Assembly: GCA_030374805.1 (NCBI GenBank)
Contig: JARGSG010000189.1
Coordinates: 496,001 to 560,000 of the forward strand
Origin: Gracilaria gracilis
Taxonomy: Eukaryota; Rhodophyta; Florideophyceae; Gracilariales; Gracilariaceae
DNA length: 64,000 bases
Reading direction: 5' to 3'
In this document: piece after piece, positions 50,915 to 62,752 of the stretch
How the letters are laid out: each line of letters opens with the position of its first letter
Position numbering within the stretch: position 1 is the first letter of the stretch
Made by a program: the position numbers and the translations under genes
Notes under the pieces: generated by a model
The model's input: only the letters and a program-made list of their open reading frames with translations
Databases searched by the model: none
What the model was told of the DNA's origin: nothing

Positions 50915-52397
50915 AGGGAACTTACGCGTGTTGCCAAGGTCTGAACTGGTTGAGAGGGTGAATTCGTTGAAAGAGAAGCTGGGAAATATGAAGGAGGATC
51001 ACTATACCATGATGGTGAGTTTGAAGCTCACGCAGAAAGAATTGGAACGGGTGAGGGAGGAGCTGAAGCAGCAAAATGTGTTTATTGAAAGTTTAAGGGA
51101 GGCTGTGAAGGGTAGGAAGCGAAGGGGGTGTGGGAAGGACGTGAAAAGGCGTCGAAAGCATGAAATAGAGGTGCCAGAATGTTTTTACGAATTTGCATAG
51201 GCTGTATATGATAAGATTCTCCACTATGCGAAGTTGGAGGCGTCAGAACTGTGTTTTGACACGGAGAACGTTGTTAGGAGCTGGAAGAACAGGAGTGAAA
51301 CGGTGAAAGAAAGTAGGGAGGGCAGCATAGGGGAGAAGGAGATGGTACCTCGTTGTCCGTATCCAGTGGCAAATGAGATGAGAGCGTATACGCCATCAAC
51401 GGAGGGAGGAAGTGATGTGCTGTTGAAGTATGTGGTGGAGACGGAAATAATGGGAGATACTTGGGAGACGATACGAGAAGCGGGAAGGAAACAGGAGTGT
51501 GTGGATAATGTGAGTGCGGACAAGTGTCTGGGGCAGCCGATGAAGCAGAAATTAAGCGATATGGTTGGGATGCTGAAGCGGGCGGCTCGCCACAAGTTAT
51601 TCTCCATCCTTGGATATGATGTGATTGCGAAACGTGCGAAACCTACTGAGGAGACTGAGCTATGGGAAGAGCTAAAGCAGCAGATGGGGGAGGCGCGCGA
51701 GAAGCTGATGGGAAGGGAAGAGGGCGGGGGGAATGAGTTGTGTGCGTGGAGAAGGAGCCGGTTCGAAGACCTTGCGTATTCCGGGTCTCGTGCGGTTAGG
51801 TCACCATGGGAGGTTGATGATGAAGATACGTACTTCAAGAATGGGATGGCGGTGGCAGTGTTGGAGGAGTATATGGGATACGCAGTGGAGAGGCAAAGTA
51901 ACGGTGAGCGGCAGTACGTGGATGGGACCGTGATGCACCTTGCGAGACTTGACGCCTGGATTGCTTGTGTGGTGAAAACTATGAACGAGGTTGTAGGACG
52001 TGGAGGGCAAAGACAGCTTTTGTTCTCTACTTTGTATCGGAATTATCTACCTGGGGCTGTGGAAGAAATACTGGGGGTAGCCTCGCAATCGCTACAGAAG
52101 GAGCATGCCGAGGAGTTTGAGAAGGATGGGTTTGTGGATGGAGATCCGAGGTGTGTGTCGGGAAACTCTGGGAGAACTGTGAAAGTGGGGCTGTGGGTAC
52201 CATCGAGGGAGAAGGTATACCTAGCTGTGAGGGAGGACTATTTTATGGCAAAACTAACACGGAGACTAGGTGCAGTTCTTAATTGCTACATAGCGGCCTG
52301 TCGACCGGAGAACGCGAGTTTCGGGCGGTTGGTGGCACAGCAGGCGGAACGCAGGGAAGGGACAGGGGTTGATGGTAGGGAAGAGGCGGGCTACTAA
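50904..52397 (+). pseudogene. Coiled-coil protein of unknown function
   Basis: From 50904 a frame gives VNSLKEKLGNMKEDHYTMMV and ELERVREELKQQNVFIESLR, a clear coiled coil, then a basic stretch (GRKRRGCGKDVKRRRKHE). A TAG at 51198-51200 is followed in phase by a 390-residue helical region (LEASELCFDTENVVRSW, MKQKLSDMVGMLKRAARHKL, LYRNYLPGAVEEILGVASQS) ending at 52397. Coiled coil plus a helical C-terminal domain suggests a multimerising structural or DNA-binding protein. It is the last plus-strand gene before the convergent transposase. Confidence 0.4.
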
Positions 52398-52859
52398 GGG
52401 TAGGGTGAGGTGCAGTGAGGGGGGAAGGGGTGGAGGTATGTGTGGGATGGGGAAGAGATGCTTCTTCTTTAACATGTCATGCGTATCTTCACTCCTTCCA
52501 ATTGAATCGAAGCGGGTTTAAATCTTTATGAAGCTGAAGCTAACAGGGAATAGAGGATACGTGTTGGATGGTAAATAAGGCTTGGCGGTGGGGTCTCGAT
52601 AGAACCGATTGAGATAAAATCGGTGAAAGCGCCAGTGTAGACGAGAAGTGAAGGGAGAAGCGGGGTAGTTTTGGCGGAGAACATGAACGGAGCCAAGGAT
52701 GGAGGAAGAGAGGATGAGTCAATAACAAGGGGAAACGTTATCGGTAGTGGAGTGGGTAGAGATTGGAACTGGGTGGATGGTGTGGTTATGTTCGTCGTCT
52801 GTTGCCCATCGGAGGCAAACGCAGTTGAGGGTGAGATCGACGTCGTCGCTGGGTGGGAC

Positions 52860-55757
52860 TAGCTCCATGAACTGGACGAAGGCGAACTCCTTGGGGAGAA
52901 GAAGTTGAAGAAGGAAGGGCGAAACGAAGAAGGGAGATGAGTTTGCATACCCAGACGATGGATGTGGAGGGGGGAGGTGGAACCGGCGACGAGAATGTGG
53001 GAGATCTTTGGGGACTTGGATGGACCGAAGGAGGGGGTGGCAGAAATTCGTTGGATGAGAGGGACTGGAGGATCCTGGGGCGCGAGCTCGTTCCGCTCTT
53101 CAATGTAGTTGTCGAGTGTTGGGATGTAACCGCCGACGACGTAAGCGGAGTTGAATATGGTGAGTCGAGCCTGACGGAGGGCGGGGGAGTTGTCAGTGAG
53201 TTGTATGACTTCGAGAGAGAGGGTGAGGAAGGATGGGAGGGGGTCTCTTCCGAATTGTGCAAGAATGTATAGGGTATCGGGGGGGAAGAGGTCTTGAAGA
53301 GATTTGTGAGAGAGGTGAGGATTGGAGCGAATGAATTTGTGGGCAGTGATTAGGTCAGCGAAGGAGATGTGTTTGCTATCACGGACGAAACCGGGTTCTC
53401 TGGATTGGAGGGGGGAAGCGAGGCCAGTGGAGGAGGAGGTGATGGAAGGGTTTGTGGAGACGGGATTCCAGTCCTTGATGGCGTTGGAGTGGTGGATGGC
53501 ACAAATGGTTTCTTGATGTGCGGTGGACCTGCGCTTTGAGGTTTTGGAGTAGTGGGACTTGAAGAGGGTGTGGGCGTGCTCGAATATGCCGGCATCATTG
53601 AAGTGGAGGCCTCCGAAGCGGCGAATGTCCTCGACGATGTGGTCGAGGAGGTGGAATTTGAGGGTTCCGAGGCTGGAAGTGTGGTGGGGGCCGAGTATGA
53701 GTACGGCTGTGCGCTTGAAGGAGCGGATTTGGTTGTGGAGGTCGGTGAGGCGGGTGTCGGTCCATTCGGTGAAGGTGTTCTATCGCATGGAGGCGAGGAG
53801 GAGGTCTGAGTACTTGGAGAAGACGGAAGTGATGGGAGCTGAATCGACTTCGTCACAGCATCGGTCGAAGAAGGCGCCGATGAAGGGGAAGACCATGTCC
53901 AGTGCGCGGTAGTCTTTTGCTTCGAGCATACCACGCAAGCCGTCGGTAGTGAAGAAAGTTTGACCATTGTCGGAAGTGGAGAAGTCGATGTGGAGTCCGT
54001 TTGCGGCGGAGTGCTTTTCGATGTCGGAGAGGATGGTGTTTGAATGTTTGAGGATGGAAGTGCGGACGCAGTTGAAGGGGCGACGGGACTTGGAGGAACG
54101 GGGGTGGTGAAGAGTGCTTCTGAACGGAGTCTCTCGATGGTGGCGAGCTTGATGAGCTTGGAGACGCCGAGGTGGAAGTTGTGGAGTGGTTCAAAGGTGA
54201 AGATGTTGTAAGGGGAGAGGAGTGGGGTGATGTTGAGAAGAGGGTATGATTCGAAGAGGGAGGAGTACTTTGCGAGGGAGAGGGAGGGGAGGGCTTCAAG
54301 GGCTTTTTCCTTTGTGTTGCGGGAGATTCTGGGCTTACGAGCAAGGAGAGCTTCTTGTGATTGTTGGAGGAGATTGGAGTGTGATTTGCGTGCGGCGAGG
54401 GTCTGGTGCTGAGTTCGGGGGGAAGGGGATTGAATGTGTAGGGGGAGGTCTGCGCGGGAGACGGTGCATCTATGACAAGGGTGTTGGGGGCGGGTTCCGT
54501 GGGAGATGGCGAGGATGTCTTTTGCTTCGGGGATGTCGACGCAGTAGCTGGCGATGATTGGGTGACAGTGGCGGAGAACGCCATGGGCGTCACGGAAGGG
54601 GAAGCCTTTGAGACCGGAGGAGAGGAGGGGGCCGAGGAGGTTGGAGATGGCGAGCTGAATGAGTTCCATTTTGGTGTGGGGGGGGATGGGAGAGGATGTT
54701 TGAGGGATGGAGTCGTGGTCTTGGGAGGGGTTGGTTGGGAGGAATGAGGTTGGCAAGTATCCGAGAAGAGTGAGGTGTCCGGTGATGCACTTGCGACGGA
54801 AGGCATCGGAGAAGTTGAGAAGGGTGATGTGAAGGGGGTAGGAGGTGATGGAAGAGGATTTGAGGGAGGTGGAGGACTTGTCGGAGTAGATTTGGACCAA
54901 GCCGATGAAGGAGTCCATACCGGTGAAGTCCGGGGTGTGCCAGATGCAGGAGTCGTTGGAGGAGTGCATGGTTGCGGCTTTGAGGGCGGGGACTGCTTCT
55001 TTTCCGAGGGTGGAGGCCATGGGGTGGGAGAAAGCGGGAGAGCCGGAAGGTGTTGTGTGGGAGGCGGGGTGGAAGAAGGTGTTGTGGAAGTGTGCGAGGG
55101 CGAGTTGTTGTTTGAGGACCTGGATGGGGTCCTTTCGGAAGATGGTGGTGGAGAAGAGCTGCTGTGGATCGGAGAGGGTGGTGGGAGCGAAGCCAATGTT
55201 GCTGCCTCGGTGTTGGAAGAGGTCTGTTTGAAGTTAGAGACACTGAGAGGCGGAGGAGACGTCGTTGTGGAAGGCAGATTTGGAGAAGGCGGGGTCGTGG
55301 AGGAGGGAGATGAGTTCGTCAGCCTTTCGGAGGCCTAGGGAGGAGGCGATGGAAGAGATGTAGAGGACCATGCGTTCGAGGTCGGGGTTGTTGAGGAGGG
55401 GGAAGGAAGGGGGAGGAGGGGGGGAGTAGGGGAGGGGGAGATGGAGCCGAGGGGGGTGGTGGCGATGTGGTAGGCGTCCTGGATGTGGAGGGATAGGGAG
55501 AGTTGCTGGTGGTGGTAGGAGTCATCATCTGCGATGGGGACGTTGTCGGAAGGGCGGTTTGTGGGAGGGGGAGGTGTATGGAGGTGGGGGGTAGACTTGT
55601 GACGCTTGATGCGTGGGGGGAAGTGGGGGAGGCCTCCGCCTGGGGAGAGGAAACGCTTGTTTGGGTTGAGGCGATTGCGGCATCTCCTCTGGGGCCCTTG
55701 GATGGCGGGGATGGTGCGGGGGAAGAAGGAGCAGCCTTCAGAGCAGCAGTTGGGCAT
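52860..55757 (-). pseudogene. Plavaka-type (TNP2-superfamily) transposase, decayed
   Basis: Starts MPNCCSEGCSFFPRTIPAIQ at 55757. A proline/serine-rich region leads to NPDLERMVLYISSIASSLGL and, past a TAA near 55247, LFSTTIFRKDPIQVLKQQLA. The core is recognisable: GLVQIYSDKSS (catalytic Asp), YPLHITLLNFSDAFRRKC, LAISHGTRPQHPCHRC (zinc) and YNIFTFEPLHNFHLGVSKLI, equivalent to the DxxH box. A frameshift near 54110 and a TAG near 53780 follow (DFSTSDNGQTFFTTDGLRGM, FPFIGAFFDRCCDEVD). C-terminal similarity runs to about 52860. It sits 0.5 kb inside the right terminus at 56291. Coding strand is extremely pyrimidine-rich. Confidence 0.72.
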
Positions 55758-55857
55758 GGCGGGGAAGGTTGGGGGGTGTTGGAGAGGATTGGGGGTACGT
55801 AGCGGGGAGCGTAATATGGCGCACGGACGGTGGGACAGAGTGGTGGGGATGATTGCA

Positions 55858-56099
55858 CGTGATTCGAAGGCGTTTCATATATTTAGTATACGACTGCCTG
55901 ATGTGAAAAGTGTTGACTAGTGAACCGATCTCCTCAAACTGAAAAGGTATTCGATCTACTTGTATACTCCTATTCCTATTCGATAAACAGCTATTTAAGT
56001 TTCTATCTAAGTGTCTCTCTCGCTATTCGCCGCCGTATACAAGAACGTAGGCGACACTAACACACTTACATTGTGCTGCGAAACTACCGTAAACGAAAG
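55858..56099. other. Transposase upstream region
   Basis: AT-rich sequence upstream of the Plavaka-type gene and before the terminal repeat cluster. It would contain the transposase promoter; no distinct element is visible. Confidence 0.3.
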
Positions 56100-56291
56100 A
56101 AGTATGCTAGTTTCCCTTCCATCCAAACTAGCAAAGATGGCAACAATTTGGAATTATATTTTTCGAGAAAAACTAGCACAAGTAGAAAGGTGGAAATATT
56201 TTCGGGAATTAGCACTTCCAACTTTAGATAAATACACCGGATTTTCGTTCGTTTCAATTCGGTCATTTTTGACCGCCAAACTAGCATTCCG
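56100..56291 (-). repeat. Right terminus with GCTAGTT subterminal repeats
   Basis: Read on the minus strand from 56291: CGGAATGCTAGTTTGGCGG, GTGCTAGTTTTTC, TTTGCTAGTTTGG, then an inverted AAACTAGCATAC. The outermost 14 bases are identical to the left terminus at 24908-24921 in inverted orientation. Confidence 0.6.
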
Positions 56292-57072
56292 ATAACACCG
56301 ACGTGACTTTCCTGTTTGGATTAAAGAAGTTATTCCTATTGCGCAAAAGTGTACCCGTTGTTGTTCCTCTGGAGTGGTGAAAACATATCGCGTTTGATAG
56401 TAACCCTCTTGGCACGAGACCAGGAACGCAGCAGAATCCTGTTTCCCGTCAGTGGAGTGCGGAGGTCGATGAAACTGGCTTGGACGCGCAGGAGCAACCG
56501 TACTGCGTCGCAAGACCGAGCTACTTTCCTGTAAGAGACCAGCAAGGGCTAACTGGGGAAACTGTATCTTGATTAGTACCCTCCTTGGGAAGTCTCGTAG
56601 GGATTAACAGCGCCGGGCTCTCAAGTACGAAGAGCTTGGTAGGTGATCAAACCGTACCTTACCTGGAGAGAGTGGCCAGGGACCAGGGGTTCGGACCTCT
56701 AGGGTAACCGGAGATAGAAAACGCCTGCCAGTGGACCGGCTGCTTCTTCTTCTTGTTTATTGTTTTCCGGGTTTGATTTCTGTCTCAACCGTGAGTATAC
56801 TCCAGGCGTCGAGTACCCGAACTCCGCCTGTGATCGCGTATGGGAGGCGTCTCGACGAGCGTTGCAGATCTGGTTACACGGTCTCCGCTGGCGCCCTCTC
56901 TGTTGAGTGTTGAGACTACTCCACTCCAGCCAACCCTTTTTTGTGTAACACAAGCATCGACTCCCTCACTCTGCTTCTTCTCCTCTTGTTTCGTAACGAT
57001 TCTCTCGCTACTTGGCTCCAGTTCTCACTTTGGTTACTGCAACTGGCTATATTGAACAACGACTAATTTGCG
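56292..57072. other. Leader region before the Copia ORF
   Basis: Probably contains the 5' LTR and leader of the Copia element, but no second LTR copy is present to define it and no convincing primer binding site was seen. Confidence 0.35.
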
Positions 57073-58497
57073 ATGTCGGACTCGGAAAAGGAATCGGACA
57101 CCAACTCTGGCGTGAAGCTACCCCGTTTCCGTGGTAAAGGCGAAGACTACGCACTCTGGAGGCATCGCCTCCGTGCAGCATGTCGCATTAAAGGTGTCTC
57201 GAATTTCGTCAATACTGATAGTGAACAATCCATATCAACCGGAACTACTGGTACGGATGATGCGAGATCATCAGCAGACTTTGCGCGCAATGTCTCAAAA
57301 CGTGAAAAGGCTTGTGGAATAATAATTTGTGCTCTTGGAGATGCCTCTTTGCGTGTCGTGATGGACGTGGATGACGACCCGGCCCGTATGGTCAAGTTGC
57401 TAGATGGTCGTTATGCATCCAATCGCACGGTTTCCCGCATTGCTGTCCAGACCCAACTCCTCCGAATGTCGTACGGCGGGCAGAACATGTCTGAGTACGT
57501 TGATCAATTCGCTGCACTGTTCTCACAATTGGATCGCATGGGCAAAGAAGCTGCCATTCCAGAATCTCACAAGGCACCCATGCTACTGGCTTCGATTGAC
57601 CCGCAAAGCTCGTTGGAATCAACTGCTGCTGCATTGCGCACCAAAGAAATCTCCGATCTCACCTGGGACTATGTTGCCATCACACTCATCGATGGGTATA
57701 ATGCTTGACAGATGAACTCTGGCCGCACCCGTGATCGCAAGAAAGGGAAAGGAAGGGGCTCTGGTACGTCTTCTGGGAACACATTTAGTCAGCATCAGAA
57801 GGACGGAAACGATTCTGATGATGCTCCCACTGGGTGTGCGCTTGCTGCCGGTAGCAGTAGTGGCCATCACTGCGACTTCTGTGATCGTGATGGACACACC
57901 AAAAATCGTTGTTATGTGAACCCAGACAATCCGGACAACCCTCTACCGAAGAGTATCCTAGACAAGCTGGCCTTCAGGGCAAGGGATAAATCAAGTGCGT
58001 CAAAGTCGACTCCAAAGTTCTCCGGAAATTCATCCAAGATAGAGATAGCAGGCATGTCCATGGAAAAGGCGACAGTTCTCCCGCCCGAGAAACACGACAT
58101 GGATACCTACGCTGATAGTGGCGCTACCTCGCACTACTTTCACTCTGCTTCTGCCTTTGTTCCCAGTTCTTTGCATGATGTGGAGGAGCGCGTTATACAA
58201 CTAGCGGACAAGAATACTGTGTCAGCAACTCAGCGTGATGATGTGATTTTTCCATTTGAGAACGTGAATCTACGATTGACTGATGCACTTCTCGTTCCGG
58301 ACATAGAGCACAACTGGGTCTCTGTTGGATGCTTGGCAGACAAGAACATTGAATCCCGTTTTCGTGCGAGTGAGGTGCGTCTCATTCATGATAATGGACT
58401 CTTGATAGGGTGTGGAGCCCGAGATGAACGTCCCAAGCTGTACACTTTACCGGAACCACTCACATTTCAACTCCAATCTCGCACTATCTTCGCGTGA
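57073..58497 (+). pseudogene. Copia Gag and protease
   Basis: ATG at 57073 (MSDSEKESDTNSGVKLPRFR). The Gag domain (LWRHRLRAACRIKG, YDGG-like MSYGGQNMSEYVDQFAALFS) ends in an in-frame TGA at 57706-57708. Translation in the same phase resumes with a basic linker and the zinc knuckle CDFCDRDGHTKNRC, a canonical CX2CX4HX4C. The protease active site follows as TYADSGATSHYFHSA, the DSGA form usual for Copia, with LTDALLVPDIEHNWVSVGCL. It ends at 58497 where the frame shifts toward the GAG-pre-integrase segment. One base change would restore Gag to protease continuity. Confidence 0.82.
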
Positions 58498-59634
58498 GGG
58501 CGATTTGGAATGTGTATTCAGTACTTCCACTACTGCGTTGACACCACTTTGGCACCGTCGCCTCGCGCATTTCAACCCTAGGGACTTGCAAGTTGGGCAC
58601 AAGCATGCGGATGGGGTACTAACACTTGTGGAAAAAAACGGGAACACTATAAATAAAAAGCAATTGATTGAAAAAAAAAAAAACTTGTGGAAATGGAGGA
58701 GGTGGGCGAACCCTGCCGGCTTGGCAAGGCACACAAACTACTTTTTCCCGGCACGTTCGAACATCAGTCATCAGTCGGCGACAAAGTGCACTCCGACATA
58801 ATTGGTCCGCTCACACTCTCGTTCCCAGACAGGTTCAAGTACGCATCTTGCTTTGTCGATGAACATTCACGGTATGCTATCATTGGGTTCATGAAAAACC
58901 GAAGTGAAATTAATGATGTGTATAATGGTGTTGCGCAGAAGCTCAAGCAACTTGGAGGAGCTTTACTGCGAAAGGTACACTCGGACGATGCGAAAGAGTA
59001 CATTTGGCTTCAGGAGAATCCAGCAAACGCACTAGAAGACACATCCTTCTCACCTCCATATACTCCGGAACACAATGCTATCGCCGAGCGCATCAATCGT
59101 AACATGGAGGAAGAAGCTGCTCGAGCTATGCTTATACAAGCTAATATACCAGAATGCCTGTGGCCTTTTGCCTTTAAACACGTGTTGTATGTGCGAAACC
59201 TTGTACCCCACTCCAAAACGGGACGCACTCCGTACTCCATGATTACTGGCAACACGCCGTCGTTGAAACACATACGTGTGTTTGGATGTACTGCATTCGT
59301 GTTGAAGATGAATGAAGGAACCAAGTTCGGGTCCCGTGCACTTGAGGGGGTGTACTTGCAGACTCTTGAACATGGGGTCTTTGATGTGTTGGTGAAGGGT
59401 GACGAACTACCGCGCATTATGCGTTCTCGTCATGTCACATTTCATGAAGATTCGTTCCCAGGTGCAGAGTACTTGGAGGAGTACATGGATGATGAAAGTG
59501 CTTTTGACACTGACCACACCTCTGGTACTGAGTCTGACATTAATTGTTTGAACTCCTACTCTGATGAAGAATTCACTGACGAAGTCCATGTGGATGACAT
59601 ATGCAACAGTTGGTACGAAATGTGTTATCCGTGA
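58497..59634 (+). pseudogene. Copia GAG-pre-integrase and integrase
   Basis: In the frame of 58412-58670, LTPLWHRRLAHFNPRDLQ is the GAG-pre-integrase histidine motif. A frameshift in the A-run at 58671-58684 then opens the integrase: KAHKLLFPG, first Asp in HSDIIGPLTLS, second in KVHSDDAKEYIW, Glu in NAIAERINRNMEEEAARAML, then the conserved YVRNLVPHSKTGRTPYSMIT and HIRVFGCTAFV. It terminates at 59634 in an acidic hinge. Without RT the element is non-autonomous. Confidence 0.85.
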
Positions 59635-59948
59635 GCATTAATGTGCCGTCGACTACAACGCATGTTAAATGTTGACCTAGTGCTGTCACTGAAACCAAAA
59701 GTGCAGGGGAGCATGGGCTTTTTTGGAGGGTGCTGCTGGAAAAGCGCATATGCGCGTGTGTGCAAACTCAACGTGAAGCTGGCTTCTGATTGGCTACTGC
59801 AAATGTGCACATGCAACGTAGTGTGTACAAGTGTTATGGCACTACTGGGTTGTTCTGGGCTACACGTGTGTAGCCAGCACAGATGGGTATGCTGGACAGT
59901 ATGCACAGTTATGTACGTGGACATGTTGAACACACTGATGCAACTTGG
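59635..59948. other. Junction between Copia remnant and inverted-repeat element
   Basis: No RT motif was found in any frame. Short open frames on both strands look incidental. It ends at the first base of the left inverted repeat. Confidence 0.4.
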
Positions 59949-60400
59949 TGCGCTATGATGATGAGTCAGGTACAGTCATGAGGATTACACGAACACTGTG
60001 GTAACATGTTGTGGGAACTTATGGCATTGAGTGAATTTGTGGTTACGTGGTACTTGGTGAGCTGGAGCATACACATATTGGTGTGCTGTACGGATTACAG
60101 TGTATTGGCACGATGTGAATTTGTCCATGGTCATCGTTATGTGTAGGCACGTAACTTGTTGAGTAGGCACGTAACTTGTTGTACACTGTTGTGCACTGTT
60201 GTGCCTTGTTAGTTGTAAGCTGTCATGAACTGTGGCAGTGTTACCATGTTATGTTAGATGATGATTGGTAGTATTGAGTGTCCCCGCTTGGTGGCTTAGG
60301 TTTTACTCCGGGTGGAAGTGAGCGGTAGTGCGACGACGTAGTGCTATATAAGTTGTGACAGAAGCACCTCCAAGTAAATCCGAGCCAGAGCTGGCGAACT
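59949..60400 (+). repeat. Left 452-bp inverted repeat with promoter-like TATA
   Basis: The inverted partner is 62594-63045. It contains a 20-bp tandem duplication (GTAGGCACGTAACTTGTTGA, about 60145-60181) and a TATATAA at 60345-60351 about 150 bp before the endonuclease frame, a plausible promoter. Confidence 0.85.
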
Positions 60401-60496
60401 TCTCTTGCATCCCCTCAACTTTCCCTTCCAGCTATAACCTCCATCAACGCAATCCAGTCCAATTCCACATGATGGTCACCAAAATGGTGAGGTTTT

Positions 60497-62752
60497 GTGA
60501 TCCGGGTTGGTACTTTCAACGTGAGAGGTCTCGCACATAGCGAGGCCGAAGTCCACCGTGCATGGAAAGTTATAGGATTAGAATTTATGTGCGTTGTGGA
60601 AACATGGCAACGTCCCTCCGATGAGGTGTCGTCGGCATTGCCAAATGTGAGTGTGGCGCTGGAGGCGGAGTATAGGAGTCGTGCGCCGAGAGGTGGGATC
60701 ACGATTTTCAATCATGCACGCTTCTATACGAAGGTCGTGGCCAAGTACGGCACCGCGGCATACCAAATCCTGGCACTGAGAGTTCGCCCAGATCTCAATG
60801 TGATAGGCGTATAACTCAGTCCGAGCGCTTCAGATGAGGACATAAAGGAATTCCTGGAGCGATTAAAGTCTTTGATCCGGAGTCCGACGCAACTGGCTGG
60901 CGACTGGAATGCCCGCCATGACGACTGGGATCAACGAACCAACAGGCATGGTCGTCGCCTCCGAGCGTGGATCCGCAAATGGGACCTTTTGATGAGGGCT
61001 CTATCCGAGTTGACGCCAACATTTCGCACCCCAAATGGTTCGAGTGTAGTGGATTTCTTCATCTCGAAGCGAGTATCACTTCGAAATGCAGCAACCGCAA
61101 GTTGATCGTGGGATGCTGTCTCGGATCACAACATGGTTGTTGCAGACATTGACTGGATGACAACTCAATTCTCACCACGGAAACCGAAGATTTCGAGGGC
61201 GCAACTCAAATGCGTGGACAAAATCGAAGACGCTCAGACGTATTACAAAGCCAATTTGCCTAATGTTGCTTCACGTTTTGACCACGCAACCTCAAAAGAG
61301 GATCTGGAGGATGCTTGTTGCCAATTTGTGGACACAATCAGTAGACGCTGGATCACCCCCGTATCAATGCGTCCTGACCGATATCGCTTCTTCTGGGATT
61401 CTAGTCTTGACCAGTTGAGTCGTTTGCGATCTACGTATTACAAACGGTGGAAACGAAGGGGCAACATTCAAATGTGGAATGTGTACAAGGTGATTGACTG
61501 ATTCATTAAACGTCGCTGTCGGGCAAAAAAGAGACAACTGTTGGACGAATTCCTTGACACCGCCGAGGACGAAACAGCATCTCAAACAGTGAATCGAATC
61601 AACTCGGTGATGAAATTACGATCTCAACATAGCGCACGGGCACTGGAACGAAGAAATCCATTAGACCCACAGGACTACGCTGAGTTTATTGCCGAGTACC
61701 AGCCACCTGAATGTGGGGTGAAAGCAGTCACATTTGATGTTTCGAACTCGTTCCGGATTGCATTGGAAAAATCGATCAAGGATGCAAAGAAGGGAAGATC
61801 GATTGGACGTGATAACGTGGCGTCGGATATGCTACAGGTGAGTCCAACTTTGTGCGCTTCCACGTTTCCCAACCTATGGCGGGCGTGCGGCAAGTTGGCA
61901 AATATACCTTTAGCGTTGCGGCAGACACGTATATCGCCCATATACAAGAAAGGCAACATCTCGGTACCATCCAACAACCGACCGATCTCTATTCTGTCGC
62001 CTTTGCGTAAAGCAATTTCGGCTGCATTAAACTCGATTGTGGTGAACTATATCGAGTTTCATGGGTATCAGTATGGCTTCTCAAAGTACAATGGTACGGA
62101 ACAGTCGATTGTGGAAGTGAATAACATCATCACAAACGGCCACTTGCGTGTGGCAGGACTGGATCTAACGAAGGCGTACGACAAAGCCAACCGAAAACTA
62201 TTGTCGCAAGTGTGCGCATCGAAGCATGCGGCAATGACTACTTTGCTGCTGCAACCAGTCAACGCTTTCATAAATGGAAATTGGAAAGATGAGCAAGTAC
62301 AACTGACTCTTGGAGTCCCCCAAGGTGACCCATTCAGCTGTACATTGTTCAACGTGTATATTGATTCCATGCTGTATCGAGTGCAGGAGGTGCCATATCA
62401 TGTGTCGGATCGAGGTGCAAGTGCATTTGCCAACGATGTGATTCGGATGGCGAAGACCGATAGAGGGCTGCAACAACTGCTAGACATATGCAGTAGTTGG
62501 GGCAAAGAAATGCAAATGCCGTGGAACACTGATGGAGGTTGTAGCTGGGAAGGGAAGTTTGATGCAAAGGGAAGGTGGGGAAATGCAAAGGGAGTTCGCC
62601 AGCTCTGGCTCGGATTTACTTGGAGGTGCTTCTGTCACAACTTATATAGCACTACGTCGTCGCACTACCGCTCACTTCCACTCGGAGTAAAACCTAAGCC
62701 ACCAAGCGGGGACACTCAATATTACCAATCATCATCTAACATAACATGGTAA
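60497..62752 (+). pseudogene. Non-LTR retrotransposon endonuclease-reverse transcriptase
   Basis: One phase is kept throughout. The endonuclease shows RVGTFNVRGL, VVETWQ, AGDWNARHDDWDQRTNRHG, TPTFRTPNGSSVVDFF and SDHNMVVADIDW, the exonuclease-endonuclease-phosphatase signature. Stops are TAA (60812-60814), TGA (61103-61105) and TGA (61499-61501). RT motifs: ISPIYKKGN, NNRPISILSPLRKA, RVAGLDLTKAYDKANRKLL, LTLGVPQGDPFSCTLFNVYI and GASAFANDVIRM. The catalytic YADD is FAND, with an Asn for the first Asp, so RT is inactive. The last codons run into the right inverted repeat, truncating the protein. Confidence 0.85.

Larger units (their letters stand above)
24908..56291. mobile_element. Candidate giant composite DNA transposon (31.4 kb)
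   Basis: Inverted termini CGGAATGCTAGTTT at 24908-24921 and its exact complement at 56278-56291 bracket this block. Both are followed inward by several GCTAGTT-type subterminal repeats within about 190 bp; I saw no such cluster elsewhere in the window. A Plavaka-type transposase lies just inside the right end. Cargo-like genes inside include a ParB-like/dioxygenase fusion, a methyltransferase/SET fusion and a ketopantoate-reductase-like ORF. Other elements (TNP2-type, foldback) would be nested. No target-site duplication was found next to the termini, so the alternative, two separate elements of one family in opposite orientation, stays open. Confidence 0.4.
57073..59634 (+). mobile_element. 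Truncated Ty1/Copia retrotransposon
   Basis: Gag, zinc knuckle, protease, GAG-pre-integrase and integrase occur in Copia order on the plus strand. The frame ends at 59634 in an acidic stretch typical of the integrase-RT hinge. No RT or RNase H, and no LTR pair, is found downstream, where the LINE-like element begins at 59949. Confidence 0.85.

Noticed and set aside
13795..62752. Stop-codon reassignment or general readthrough, because many stops keep the frame
   Set aside because: TAG, TGA and TAA all occur as internal stops and are accompanied by single-base frameshifts, so ordinary decay is the better explanation.
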